Shown in pieces: positions 8,924-17,539 of a stretch of DNA of 64,000 nucleotides (within the stretch, counting starts at the first letter, position 1; the number at the start of each line of letters is the position of its first letter). Origin of the DNA: Marinoscillum pacificum (GTDB lineage Bacteria; Bacteroidota; Bacteroidia; Cytophagales; Cyclobacteriaceae); contig NZ_JAMZMJ010000005.1 of assembly GCF_024714495.1 (NCBI RefSeq), positions 62,001-126,000 on the forward strand. The letters run 5' to 3'. The position numbers and the translations under genes were made by a program. Below the pieces are notes generated by a model that made no database searches, had not been told where the DNA came from, and saw nothing but the letters and a program-made list of their open reading frames with translations.

Positions 8924-10201
8924 ATGAACATTTACGCCAAACTCACCTTACTCTGTGTTGCACTGGTAATTATCACTTCAACAGTGGTTTACTTTCTGGT
9001 AAATATGGAGTTGGAAAATGCGTTTTCGACTGAGGCTATACAAGCCATGGCTAATGACCCAAGCACTGTTTCCGCTACTGTTCAGAAAAGCATTGACGGC
9101 ATTCAGACAAAGTTAATATGGACTATTCTCGCAGTGATCGGTGGATCCATCATATTGGCAGTGGCAGTTGCCAACATGTTTGTAAAACCAATCCTCAAAA
9201 TCACCAAAGCTGCTGAAGCTATCGCTGGTGGAAATCTGGAAGTAGAAATCCCTGTTAATTCTAATGATGAATTAGGTAAACTAGCAGACAATCTAAATAA
9301 AGCATCAAAAGGCCTTATTAAGCGACTAGCTGAGCAAAGAAAGTTCAATGAAACACTGGAAGCTCAAAAAGATGAGATTCAAGCGCAAAAGTTGAAAATC
9401 GAAGAGGTTAACAATCAGATTTCTGATAGTATTATTTATGCTCAAAGAATTCAGAAGTCCATTCTTCCCGAACTGAATGTAATGTCACGCCTCGTTAAAG
9501 ATGCATTTGTCATTTATAAACCTAAGGATGTTGTTAGTGGTGATTTCTATTGGTTTGAAAGAGTTCGTCAAGGCAGAAATGAGTATTTGATCATCGCTTG
9601 TGCAGACTGTACGGGTCATGGCGTACCTGGTGCTATCATGTCGATCATGGGAAGTAATCAACTGACCAACATCGTTTATTACCAAAACTATTTGGACCCT
9701 GTAAAAATCCTTGCTCGATTGGATAAGGTTATCAAATTCGAATTACAAAGAGATGAGAATGATGATAAACATAGCCGAGACGGAATGGAAATCGGAATTT
9801 GTGTTATCAATCTGGATGACTTATCGATGGAGTTTGCTGGTGCAGGCATTCCACTTTACCTGATCAAAAATGGCTCTACAGAATTGGAAACCTACAAGAG
9901 TCCTAAAATGATGGTTGGCGGTATTGAAGGTGACGAAAAAGAAGTTTCAGAGCAACTAGAGAAGCAAACTATACAACTACAAGAAGGAGATAAAATCTTC
10001 CTATCATCTGACGGCTATCAGGATCAGTTTGGTGGCGAGAATGATAAGAAGTTCATGTCTAAAAACTTCAAGAAACTAATCGAAGATGGTGCCAACAGCC
10101 CGATGAGTGACTTGAAAACCATACTAGACGATGAGTTTGAAGCATGGAGAGGTAATACTCCACAAACTGATGATGTGGTTGTACTAGGCGTTCAGATCTA
10201 G
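8924..10201 (+). CDS. HAMP-PP2C (SpoIIE-type) membrane serine phosphatase, SiaA-like
   Basis: This 425-aa protein has TM1 (about 6-26), a very short periplasmic loop (27-62), TM2 (63-87), a HAMP domain (88-140), a coiled coil (140-175) and a SpoIIE-type PP2C domain (180-425). All metal-binding acids are present: SGDFYW (Asp207), ADCTGHG (Asp228), SSDGYQD (Asp363) and TDDVVV (Asp416/417). SpoIIE/SiaA-type phosphatases dephosphorylate the anti-anti-sigma-like partner in partner-switching systems. The SiaB-like and SiaC-like genes 4 kb away make SiaC-like phosphoprotein the probable substrate. The short loop suggests it senses membrane state or a partner rather than a large ligand. A hairpin terminator follows. 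Confidence 0.9.
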   Translation: MNIYAKLTLLCVALVIITSTVVYFLVNMELENAFSTEAIQAMANDPSTVSATVQKSIDGIQTKLIWTILAVIGGSIILAVAVANMFVKPILKITKAAEAIAGGNLEVEIPVNSNDELGKLADNLNKASKGLIKRLAEQRKFNETLEAQKDEIQAQKLKIEEVNNQISDSIIYAQRIQKSILPELNVMSRLVKDAFVIYKPKDVVSGDFYWFERVRQGRNEYLIIACADCTGHGVPGAIMSIMGSNQLTNIVYYQNYLDPVKILARLDKVIKFELQRDENDDKHSRDGMEIGICVINLDDLSMEFAGAGIPLYLIKNGSTELETYKSPKMMVGGIEGDEKEVSEQLEKQTIQLQEGDKIFLSSDGYQDQFGGENDKKFMSKNFKKLIEDGANSPMSDLKTILDDEFEAWRGNTPQTDDVVVLGVQI

Positions 10202-10224
10202 ACAAGAACAAGACATATTGGAAT

Positions 10225-10257
10225 AAAAAAGGACTTCATCGCTGAAGTCCTTTTTTT
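10225..10257. terminator. Bidirectional rho-independent terminator
   Basis: GGACTTCA (10231-10238), loop TCGC and TGAAGTCC (10243-10250) form a perfect stem. It is flanked by six A on the left and seven T on the right, so it can end transcripts on both strands. It lies between the convergent HAMP-PP2C and 79-aa genes. Confidence 0.85.
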
Positions 10258-10284
10258 GTGTTTAATAGTTTTATATTCTTTCCG

Positions 10285-10524
10285 TTAGTACCTAACGAGT
10301 AGTTCTTCATCCACAGACATTTCATATAGCTCACCAAGAGCCTTATTCAACGCGTTCAATAAGTCCTCATCCAGATCAATATCAGGATTAAGTTCTTCCA
10401 TTGTCTTCAGTGTCATACCTCTTTCTCTAACATCATCTAGACACTTAAGACAAATTCTTGTCCAGGATTGCGGACTAATGTTTTCGGTACACCAATTTTT
10501 AAAATTGCTAGCTTTTACTGCCAT
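10285..10524 (-). CDS. Small acidic hypothetical protein, 79 aa
   Basis: A 79-aa soluble acidic protein that I do not recognise. It begins MAVKASNFKNWCTENISPQ, has a Cys-rich centre (WTRICLKCLDDVRERG) and an acidic, Leu-rich helical second half (DEDLLNALNKALGELYEM). It starts 10 bases after the stop of the response-regulator gene, so it is the last gene of an HK-RR-small protein operon. A role as accessory or adaptor of that signalling pair is an inference from position only. Confidence 0.6.
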   Translation of the reverse strand: MAVKASNFKNWCTENISPQSWTRICLKCLDDVRERGMTLKTMEELNPDIDLDEDLLNALNKALGELYEMSVDEELLVRY

Positions 10525-10534
10525 TCTTTATTTA

Positions 10535-11782
10535 TTAAAGCTTAAAGCCAATTATTGAAATATCATCGTTCAAACCACTGTCACTCTTCCAATCATCTAT
10601 CGTTTGGCTTAAAAACTGGTATTGCTCATTCAATGGCTTAGTGTGAATTGACTTCAGCATCTCCTCGAATTTCTCCTGAGAGAATCTCACACCATCCTGA
10701 TTCTCCTGGTTATAGAAACCATTAGAGAACATATAATAAGTAGATCCATCAGTAATATCAATTTTGTCAGCCATAAGATCATTGGCATGTTCTGGAGACT
10801 CACCTTCCAAAACAACCATCTCATCACCATCAAAAATGATCATGTCCTGATTGATTCCACTAAATTGAAGAGTACGTGCATTATTATCAAACAACGCTAC
10901 AGACACCTTCATTTCACACTGCAGCTCTTTACTTCCTGCAGCGTCTAACTCCTGGGTAAGTTCTTTAATGATATCACCAGAGTGGAAAATTTTACGATCC
11001 TGAATCAAATCATTCAGTACTGAATCAGCAATCAGCGTTTTAAGAGAACCTACAATCCCTTTACCATCAAATTCAATAACCGCTACTACCGTATAATCTT
11101 CAGACCTGAAGTTCAAACTGGTAGTCCAGATAAACTCTTCACTAAAAAGGTACTTGCTTCGGTACATAACAAAATGATCAGCAAAGATTCTATTCAAATA
11201 CCTCTCATTTGGTAACATCGATTGCTGAAGAAGACCAGCATATCTTATACTATCAATTAATCGCTTATTGATCTTATTGATTTCTTCAGTTCTTTCCTTA
11301 ACTCTTCTCTCAAGTTCAGTATTGGTATCTTCTAGTTCTTTCAGGTGATCCTCACTATCCTGAGATTGCTGATAAGTCTCCATTGCCCTATCAAGCACAC
11401 CTTTCATCTCATCAAAGTTCCAGGGCTTAGTGATATACTTATAGATACCACATCTGTTGATACCGTCTTTGATTGCTTCTATATCTGTAAAACCCGTCAA
11501 GATAATCTTGATCATATCCGGGTAATCAGGCAAAATCTTCTCTAACAGCTCTGTACCAGTCATTTCTGGCATTCGCTGATCGGTCACAATTACCTGAATC
11601 TCGTTTTCTTTAAGGATGTCTATAGCCTCAATTGGGCTAGCTGTTGTATGTACGTTAAAGAACTTTCTAAAATTCGATTTAAATACTCTCAAGTTGGTGG
11701 TTTCATCATCCACATATAACAAGGAGTATTTCCTTTCTTTCTTCGCTCTTCTTAATTCTGCAGTCTCTTGAATTTCTTCCAT
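10535..11782 (-). CDS. Response regulator with degenerate PP2C (SpoIIE-like) output domain
   Basis: This 415-aa protein starts at ATG 11782 (a GTG lies one codon upstream). The receiver domain (residues 17-135) is intact: acidic pair YVDDE, phospho-acceptor Asp68 (VIVTDQRMPEMTG), Thr96 and Lys119. A coiled coil (140-175) follows. The C-terminal region (175-415) aligns by eye with the PP2C domain of the neighbouring HAMP phosphatase, sharing IDSIRYAGLLQQSMLP, but its metal sites are changed: SGDFYW is SEEFIW, ADCTGHG is IEFDGKG and SSDGYQD is FSNGFYN. Only the final DDISIIGF is kept. It is probably a non-catalytic PP2C fold that binds or titrates a partner under control of receiver phosphorylation. 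The kinase gene upstream is 52 bases away. Confidence 0.85.
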   Translation of the reverse strand: MEEIQETAELRRAKKERKYSLLYVDDETTNLRVFKSNFRKFFNVHTTASPIEAIDILKENEIQVIVTDQRMPEMTGTELLEKILPDYPDMIKIILTGFTDIEAIKDGINRCGIYKYITKPWNFDEMKGVLDRAMETYQQSQDSEDHLKELEDTNTELERRVKERTEEINKINKRLIDSIRYAGLLQQSMLPNERYLNRIFADHFVMYRSKYLFSEEFIWTTSLNFRSEDYTVVAVIEFDGKGIVGSLKTLIADSVLNDLIQDRKIFHSGDIIKELTQELDAAGSKELQCEMKVSVALFDNNARTLQFSGINQDMIIFDGDEMVVLEGESPEHANDLMADKIDITDGSTYYMFSNGFYNQENQDGVRFSQEKFEEMLKSIHTKPLNEQYQFLSQTIDDWKSDSGLNDDISIIGFKL

Positions 11783-11834
11783 CACTGTATGTGCTAGGCG
11801 TTCTTTTTAGTGTTCGTGTTGTTGGTTATTTGAA

Positions 11835-13739
11835 TTATTTGCTTTCAGCAACCTTCTTATTGTCGTCATTGTTTGCTTCTCTTACCGATTTTGGTAGAGT
11901 AATCACAAACTCCGTACCCTTGTTTTCTTCACTGGTGAATTCAATTTTACCACCGTGCTTTTCAATGATTCCATAGGTAATGGACATTCCGAGTCCGGTA
12001 CCAACTCCAACGGCTTTAGTTGTAAAGAATGGTTCCCAAATTCTGTTTTTAATTTTCTCTGGAATTCCGGAGCCGTTATCTTTTAGTCGGATAACTACTT
12101 CATCCTCCAACTCCTCGGTGTAGATGGTGATTTCACCGTCTTTTCTATCTTCCGGAATGGCTTGAATACCATTATTCAGAATGTTCATGAATACCTGATT
12201 CAACTGACCAGGATAACATTCAATCTCATTCATCTTCTCATCATAGTATTTAGATACTTTGATTCTGTTCTTCGTTTTATTTCTAAGTAGAGTAAGTGTC
12301 GCATCAATGTTTTCATTAACATTTGCCTGCTTAACTTCCTCTTCATCAAGTCTTGAGAATACACGAAGACCTTTTACAATCTCGATGGTTCTCGTTACCC
12401 CGTAGTTTACATCCTTGATCAATTCATCAAGTTCTTCTAGAATCTCCTCGTACTCGTGCTCTTCTTTAAGCTCCTTAATGTTTTCTATTACTTCTTCCAG
12501 ATCTGCATCCCCTTCATCTAAACGAGAGTACTCTTCCGCAATTTCTCTCAATGACTCAATGGACATCTTAATAGATACCATACCACTGGAAATAAAGTTG
12601 ATCGGGTTATTGATCTCATGAGCAATACCAGCTGTCAACTGACCAAGTGATGCCATCTTTTCAGAGTGTACCAACTGTGATTGTGTACCTTTCAATGACT
12701 CTAGAGCTTTATTCAATTCTTCTTTAGAGTCTTGCTCCTTCTTCAGCGTTTCTTTCAGTTTTTTCTCAGCTAAGAATAGTTTCTCGTTATCGAGCAACTG
12801 CTTATCCGCCAATTCTCTAATTTCTTCTTCAGAATCCTGTAGCTTCTTGTAGGCATCGTTCAAGTCATCCTGTGCCTTGATCAATTTCTCATTAATTCTT
12901 ATTTGCTCCTCAGAAGACTTAAGCAATTTGGCCTCTGAATCCTGAAGCTTGGTGTTGTTCTGTTCGAGTTCTTTTCGAGATTGATAAAGCTTTTTGTTAA
13001 TCAACTTTTGCTTTTGGAAGTTGATCTTCAATTGCTCCTCTGATTTCTTCACCTTGATGTAGGCTTTGTTAGCCGACAAGTAGTTATCTCCAGCCAACTT
13101 GACCAATGGACGGAAAACGAAAAACCCTTGAATTAATAAGAAACCTAAAAAGGCTCCAAATACAATCTTCTCTATTAAGCTATAACCTGTTTTGTAAGAT
13201 TGAGACTCATTTACCCAGTACTCTGATATAGCCTTTGATGCAGTCTCGTAGTTTCTAACTGTGTTGAGAAGGGTTTGAATACTGGTCCTCAAGGATAAGG
13301 CATTGATGTCTGACTTATTCTCAGTGTACACGTTGTCCAGCAAATTGCTGGCATTTGTATTCATTTCAGCAAAGTAGAACTTGAGGTTTTCCTGCAACTG
13401 TTGATACTCACTACTTGGAGAAAATGGTTGAATACCCAATTCAGGATTTCCATTTTTCAAAGCCTCATGCCCTCTTCTCCAGATTGGCAATATTCTTCCT
13501 AATTCAGTTTGGAAAATCGTAAAATTTCTTTCAGTGTTGGAATACCCCATACCTAAAGCTGCTTTTACGATCTGCTGCCCCATGGCAGTCTGATCAGTGG
13601 CAACTCTAACCGTCACAGGGTCATCATTAAAGTTGTCAATTAAATCTTTCTGAACGAAGAAGATGTAATATGCTACTGAACCCGCAACAATAATGGCTGT
13701 CAACACGTAGGCTATAGCGTAAAGATCCTTCTTTAACAT
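11835..13739 (-). CDS. Membrane sensor histidine kinase with long coiled coil
   Basis: This 634-aa kinase has TM1 (about 8-28), a helical periplasmic domain (30-185) resembling a four-helix-bundle sensor, TM2 (190-210), and a very long coiled coil (225-355) rich in Lys/Glu/Leu heptads. HisKA has His374 in [12 protein letters not shown]. HATPase_c (about 470-620) has the N-box ([10 protein letters not shown]), G1 (DNGSGIP), F-box (WEPFFTTK) and G2 ([10 protein letters not shown]). The tail [12 protein letters not shown] is highly charged. It should phosphorylate the receiver of the response regulator encoded next. Divergent from the SiaB-like gene across a 478-base regulatory gap. Confidence 0.92.
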   Translation of the reverse strand: MLKKDLYAIAYVLTAIIVAGSVAYYIFFVQKDLIDNFNDDPVTVRVATDQTAMGQQIVKAALGMGYSNTERNFTIFQTELGRILPIWRRGHEALKNGNPELGIQPFSPSSEYQQLQENLKFYFAEMNTNASNLLDNVYTENKSDINALSLRTSIQTLLNTVRNYETASKAISEYWVNESQSYKTGYSLIEKIVFGAFLGFLLIQGFFVFRPLVKLAGDNYLSANKAYIKVKKSEEQLKINFQKQKLINKKLYQSRKELEQNNTKLQDSEAKLLKSSEEQIRINEKLIKAQDDLNDAYKKLQDSEEEIRELADKQLLDNEKLFLAEKKLKETLKKEQDSKEELNKALESLKGTQSQLVHSEKMASLGQLTAGIAHEINNPINFISSGMVSIKMSIESLREIAEEYSRLDEGDADLEEVIENIKELKEEHEYEEILEELDELIKDVNYGVTRTIEIVKGLRVFSRLDEEEVKQANVNENIDATLTLLRNKTKNRIKVSKYYDEKMNEIECYPGQLNQVFMNILNNGIQAIPEDRKDGEITIYTEELEDEVVIRLKDNGSGIPEKIKNRIWEPFFTTKAVGVGTGLGMSITYGIIEKHGGKIEFTSEENKGTEFVITLPKSVREANNDDNKKVAESK

Positions 13740-14217
13740 ACTTGGTAATGGTTGGTTAGTAATGGACTATCTCAGCAATCTTAAATTTAATCAATCTTTT
13801 CAAATACCGCCGAATATTAGAAAAGTCCATAGAACAATCCACAAAATAAAGCTTAATTCAGCTTATTCTCAAGAGACTGATTACTTAAGTTCAAATACCA
13901 CTGGTTCTCATTGGAGTTCAAATTCTCTGAATATTCCAAATTGAATCATCATGCATTTTATCTAATATTTCTCTCACAAACAACATTTCAAAAAGCATTT
14001 AGATATCATTTGGTATAAAAAAAGAATCAATCAGCATTATATTGCAGTCAATAAGCAAACAGTGCGAACTAGACCTAACCTATAACTCACTGTATTTTAA
14101 GGATTTGACATTTTAATAATTAAACATTTGGTTTAATACCAAAATAGTCATTACTTTTCGAATTCGAAGCTGACTGTTTTGTAAAAACCAAACAGTGAAT
14201 TATCACATATAAATCGC
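13740..14217. promoter_or_regulatory. 478-base divergent regulatory region between HK and SiaB-like operons
   Basis: No convincing gene is present: the only open frame (60 codons at 13762) lacks coding character. The region is AT-rich and has two short inverted repeats close to the SiaB-like gene. TTTGGT-TTAAT-ACCAAA lies at 14127-14143, and ACTGTTT-N10-AAACAGT at 14173-14196. The octamer AAACAGTG also occurs at 14057-14064. The position suggests operators for one or both divergent operons; no regulator can be named. Confidence 0.4.
14173..14196. repeat. Inverted repeat ACTGTTT-N10-AAACAGT upstream of SiaB-like gene
   Basis: The 7-base arms are perfect, with a 10-base spacer, and end 21 bases before the ATG of the SiaB-like gene. 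The arrangement fits a dimeric regulator's operator over the start of the transcript. The right arm with its next base (AAACAGTG) is repeated once at 14057-14064. Confidence 0.4.
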
Positions 14218-14778
14218 ATGGATTACCTAAGAAGTTATAAGAACATTTATGATCAAAATATTATTTTGATGTACAAAGGTGAATTAACCTTTGACTTAGT
14301 AACTTCTATGATTGCCACTCTTGAAGAAAGATTGGAAGAACTAGAGGAAAACCGAAAGGTGAAGAAGAAATTTTATAATGTAGCCACTGAGACTATACAA
14401 AATCTCTACTATCACCTGGATGAAGTCAATGCAGATGAAATCCGGATCAGCAGTTATGATTCCAGATCAGCGCTTATTTTGATTGCAGCAAGAAAAAGAT
14501 TTTATAGTTTACAGACAGGTAACTACGTTCCTACTGAGAAATTAGACGAAATAAAATCTAGAATTGATGATATAAATTCGGTTGAACCTGATGAACTTCG
14601 TGCTCTGTACAAAAAAGCTCTTAATGAACAAGAGTTTTCAGACAAAGGGACAGGAGGTCTGGGATTTATCGATATTGCAAGAAAGACCGGCGGACAGAAG
14701 TTAAGATATAAATTTCAACCAGTGACCGACAATGTGTCATATTTCACATTGCAGGTAAGATTGCCTAGAGAAGTATAG
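14218..14778 (+). CDS. SiaB-like protein kinase (DUF6272)
   Basis: This 186-aa protein has the layout of SiaB-family kinases, a single GHKL-like ATPase fold without a HisKA domain. The N-box-like region is VATETIQNLYYHLDEV (residues about 55-70). A glycine-rich G-box is GTGGLGFIDIARKTGG (142-157), followed by LRYKF and a beta-rich end (YFTLQVRLPRE). SiaB of Pseudomonas phosphorylates SiaC on a threonine, opposing the PP2C phosphatase SiaA. The SiaC-like gene follows after 33 bases, which supports the same pairing. Cytoplasmic. Confidence is high for family, moderate for activity. Confidence 0.85.
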   Translation: MDYLRSYKNIYDQNIILMYKGELTFDLVTSMIATLEERLEELEENRKVKKKFYNVATETIQNLYYHLDEVNADEIRISSYDSRSALILIAARKRFYSLQTGNYVPTEKLDEIKSRIDDINSVEPDELRALYKKALNEQEFSDKGTGGLGFIDIARKTGGQKLRYKFQPVTDNVSYFTLQVRLPREV

Positions 14779-14811
14779 GCTACTGAGCAGAAAAAGCTGT
14801 GAAACAACCTT

Positions 14812-15195
14812 ATGGAAAAGTTTTTTATTGAGCCAACGAGGGTAACACCATTAGTAAACTTTGATCCTGACCAAGGAGTGTTAGAGATAAAGGGTAGATC
14901 GAGCCCTGAAAACTCTATATTATTCTACCAGAAGATCATAGATAGTTTAGATGAGTTTGCAGAGAGTGGAGGAGATGAATTCACCGCAAATTTCTCATTT
15001 GAATATTTCAACACTAGTTCATCCAAATGTCTTTTTGATGTATTCAAGAAGTTAAGTAAGATTAGTGATGAAGGCAAAGAGATTAAAATCAACTGGTACT
15101 ATGAAGAGGATGACGAGGATATGATGGAAGCAGGAGAAGATTATGCCGATCTACTAGATCTTGATTTCAACTTCCTCGAAATTGAAGAATTTTGA
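14812..15195 (+). CDS. SiaC-like regulatory phosphoprotein (DUF1987)
   Basis: This 127-aa protein belongs to the DUF1987/SiaC family: FIEPTRVTPLVNFDPDQGVLEIKGRSSPENS at the N-terminus and FEYFNTSSSKCLFDVFKKL in the centre. The Thr of NTSS is residue 68, the number reported for the phosphorylated Thr of Pseudomonas SiaC. The tail is very acidic (YYEEDDEDMMEAGEDYADLLD). In the known system unphosphorylated SiaC activates the diguanylate cyclase SiaD; no cyclase gene is in this window, so the output here is unknown. It lies between the SiaB-like kinase and a coiled-coil membrane protein gene in one operon. Confidence 0.88.
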   Translation: MEKFFIEPTRVTPLVNFDPDQGVLEIKGRSSPENSILFYQKIIDSLDEFAESGGDEFTANFSFEYFNTSSSKCLFDVFKKLSKISDEGKEIKINWYYEEDDEDMMEAGEDYADLLDLDFNFLEIEEF

Positions 15196-15213
15196 TCCAG
15201 GAGTCCGCAGTAA

Positions 15214-15771
15214 ATGGAAAGACCTAAGGAACTTTACCATGAGGAAGTAAAACGTCTAAAGGACTTTAGATCCAAGTTAGATACGCATGCTATCTACAAA
15301 CAGGATCTTGAATCTTTTGGTGATGACTATGAAGAACTCGTAGCTCAAGCCAAAGTAATTACGCGTGTATCAGACAGACTTCAGAAGAAATTAGATAACG
15401 CCAATATCCAGATTCGTGAACAAAATGACGAAATCAAGGATAAAAACTCTCAGTTAGAGAATACAATCAGCGAACTTGCTGAGGCTAAAGTAGGTAGAAG
15501 AGCCACTACGGCCCTATTCTTTTTAGCCATCATCTTATTCCTTTTAGAAGAACTTTTCGTAGAGGATGCCATTCAAAGCTATCTTGCTTCTATAGACCTG
15601 GGCAATTTCTTTAACAGCCTAAAGGAATATGTTGGTCTATTTATCAAATTAATACTGGCTATTGGTTTGAAGTTCCTGGAGGGCGGTTTAGAATCGTTCT
15701 TATTGAATCAGGAGAAAAAGAAGATCATGAAGCAAGAGAAAAAAGAACAACTTTCAGCTGCTGCCAGCTGA
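15214..15771 (+). CDS. Coiled-coil membrane protein of the Sia-like operon
   Basis: This 185-aa protein has an N-terminal cytoplasmic coiled coil (residues 1-95; DRLQKKLDNANIQIREQNDEI) followed by two hydrophobic segments: ATTALFFLAIILFLLEELF (about 98-116) and YVGLFIKLILAIGLKFLEG (about 139-157). It ends in a basic tail (NQEKKKIMKQEKKEQ). I do not recognise a family. It starts 18 bases after the SiaC-like gene, so it is probably the third gene of the operon and could tether the phosphoprotein or its target to the membrane. That role is inferred from position. Confidence 0.7.
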   Translation: MERPKELYHEEVKRLKDFRSKLDTHAIYKQDLESFGDDYEELVAQAKVITRVSDRLQKKLDNANIQIREQNDEIKDKNSQLENTISELAEAKVGRRATTALFFLAIILFLLEELFVEDAIQSYLASIDLGNFFNSLKEYVGLFIKLILAIGLKFLEGGLESFLLNQEKKKIMKQEKKEQLSAAAS

Positions 15772-15846
15772 TTATTCGGTCTCCTGGCTTAATTCTTCCT
15801 GCACAGCATAAAAAATTTCATTTTTTTGAAAAAATAGGATTCAAAT

Positions 15847-15880
15847 TTTGAATTCAGCAATTCCATATTGCATAAGTTTG
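15847..15880 (+). promoter_or_regulatory. Bacteroidota-type promoter for the SSS symporter gene
   Basis: TTTG at 15847-15850 and TAAGTTTG at 15873-15880 (full match to the TAnnTTTG -7 element), with a 22-base spacer, slightly over the usual 19-21. The predicted start of transcription lies about 35 bases upstream of the symporter ATG. Confidence 0.5.
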
Positions 15881-15922
15881 GGGCTCTCATTAAAATGCAA
15901 TTTTTAAATCATATCTAGCACT

Positions 15923-17536
15923 ATGGATTTTTCAACTGCGGACATTATTGTCTTTGTAGGATATTGTCTCTTGATCGTGGGGGTTGGACTTTGGGTCTCT
16001 CGCGATAAAAAAGGGCACGAAAAGAATGCTGAGGATTATTTCCTCGCAAGTAAGTCACTTCCCTGGTGGGCTATTGGAGCCTCGCTTATTGCAGCAAACA
16101 TCTCTGCTGAGCAGTTTATCGGGATGTCAGGATCAGGATTTGCCAGTGGATTGGCTATCGCCTCTTATGAGTGGATGGCAGCAATCACCTTACTCATTGT
16201 AGGAAAGTACTTTCTACCAATTTTTATTGAAAAAGGACTGTACACCATTCCTGAATTTGTGGAAAAACGATACAGTACACAGCTCAAAACCATTCTGGCA
16301 GTCTTCTGGATCGCATTATATGTTTTTGTGAATTTAAGTTCGGTATTGTACCTGGGAGCTCTGGCTCTAGAAACTATTATGGGTATTCCAATGATGTACG
16401 GAGTTGTAGGCTTAGCCCTATTTGCAGCTGCGTACTCACTTTACGGTGGATTATCCGCAGTGGCATGGACAGACGTTGTTCAGGTTGTTTTCCTGGTACT
16501 GGGTGGACTATTAACCACTTACCTTGCTTTAGACATTCTTTCTGATGGTAAAGGAGTCATTGCAGGTTTCAATCAAGTAGTAGATGCGGTACCTGAGAGA
16601 TTTCACATGATCCTTGATAAGTCCAATCCGGAATTTATGAACCTACCTGGTATCTGGGTTTTGGTTGGTGGAATGTGGGTTGCTAACTTATATTACTGGG
16701 GGTTCAATCAGTACATCATTCAAAGAACTCTAGCAGCCAAGTCTTTAAAAGAAGCTCAAAAAGGAATTGTACTTGCTGCTTTCTTAAAATTACTGATCCC
16801 TTTCATCGTAGTAATTCCAGGTATCGCAGCTTATGTAGTTGTTAATGATCCTGAAATTATGGCTCGATTGGGTGAACTAGGAGTATCTAATGTACCTGGC
16901 CCTGGGCAATCAGATAAAGCATACCCTTGGTTGCTTCAACTTCTTCCTGTAGGATTGAAAGGTATTGCATTTGCAGCCCTAGCTGCTGCTGTAGTATCAT
17001 CTTTAGCCTCTATGCTAAACTCTACCTCTACCATTTTCACCATGGATATTTATAAGCAGTATATCAACAAAACTGCTAATGATAAAACTACAGTAAATGT
17101 GGGTAGAATCTCTGCTGCAGTTGCATTGGTGGTAGCCTGTATTATGGCTCCCCTACTTGGTGGAATTGATCAGGCATTCCAATTCATTCAGGAGTATACT
17201 GGAATCGTAAGTCCAGGTATTCTTGCAGTATTCTTGCTTGGTCTGTTCTGGAAAAAGACGACCAATGCCGGAGCTATTTGGGGTGCCTTGTTGTCTATTC
17301 CTATTGCAGCCGGGTTCAAGTTCTTCCCTTCTATCCCATTCATGAATCAAATGGGTCTTACCTGTCTATTATCCATGTTGGTGATTGTTATTGTGAGCTT
17401 AATTGACGGTAAAGGAGAAGAAAACCCTAAAGGAATTAACTTAACATCAAGTTTATTTAAGACTAGTCCAACGTTTAATATCGGTGCATTTGCTATCTTG
17501 ATCATTTGTACTGCATTGTATGCGTTATTCTGGTAA
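15923..17536 (+). CDS. Sodium:solute symporter (SSS family, SglT-like)
   Basis: This 537-aa integral membrane protein has about 14 hydrophobic helices. The first is IVFVGYCLLIVGVGLWV. SSS signatures are EDYFLASKSLPWWAIGASLIAANISAEQFIGMSGSGF (about residues 33-70), and later VVSSLASMLNSTSTIFTMDIYKQY, which contains the Na2-site Ser/Ser region of LeuT-fold SSS transporters. The closest style is the sodium/glucose or sodium/galactose transporter group, so a sugar is the most likely substrate; this is not proven by sequence alone. The DUF4442 gene begins 4 bases after its stop, so the pair is co-transcribed. Confidence 0.92.
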   Translation: MDFSTADIIVFVGYCLLIVGVGLWVSRDKKGHEKNAEDYFLASKSLPWWAIGASLIAANISAEQFIGMSGSGFASGLAIASYEWMAAITLLIVGKYFLPIFIEKGLYTIPEFVEKRYSTQLKTILAVFWIALYVFVNLSSVLYLGALALETIMGIPMMYGVVGLALFAAAYSLYGGLSAVAWTDVVQVVFLVLGGLLTTYLALDILSDGKGVIAGFNQVVDAVPERFHMILDKSNPEFMNLPGIWVLVGGMWVANLYYWGFNQYIIQRTLAAKSLKEAQKGIVLAAFLKLLIPFIVVIPGIAAYVVVNDPEIMARLGELGVSNVPGPGQSDKAYPWLLQLLPVGLKGIAFAALAAAVVSSLASMLNSTSTIFTMDIYKQYINKTANDKTTVNVGRISAAVALVVACIMAPLLGGIDQAFQFIQEYTGIVSPGILAVFLLGLFWKKTTNAGAIWGALLSIPIAAGFKFFPSIPFMNQMGLTCLLSMLVIVIVSLIDGKGEENPKGINLTSSLFKTSPTFNIGAFAILIICTALYALFW

Positions 17537-17539
17537 TAA

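Noticed and set aside
13762-13944. 60-codon open frame in the HK/SiaB-like gap
   Set aside because: It has no ATG-supported context, no recognisable domain or signal, and its composition matches the non-coding AT-rich surroundings.
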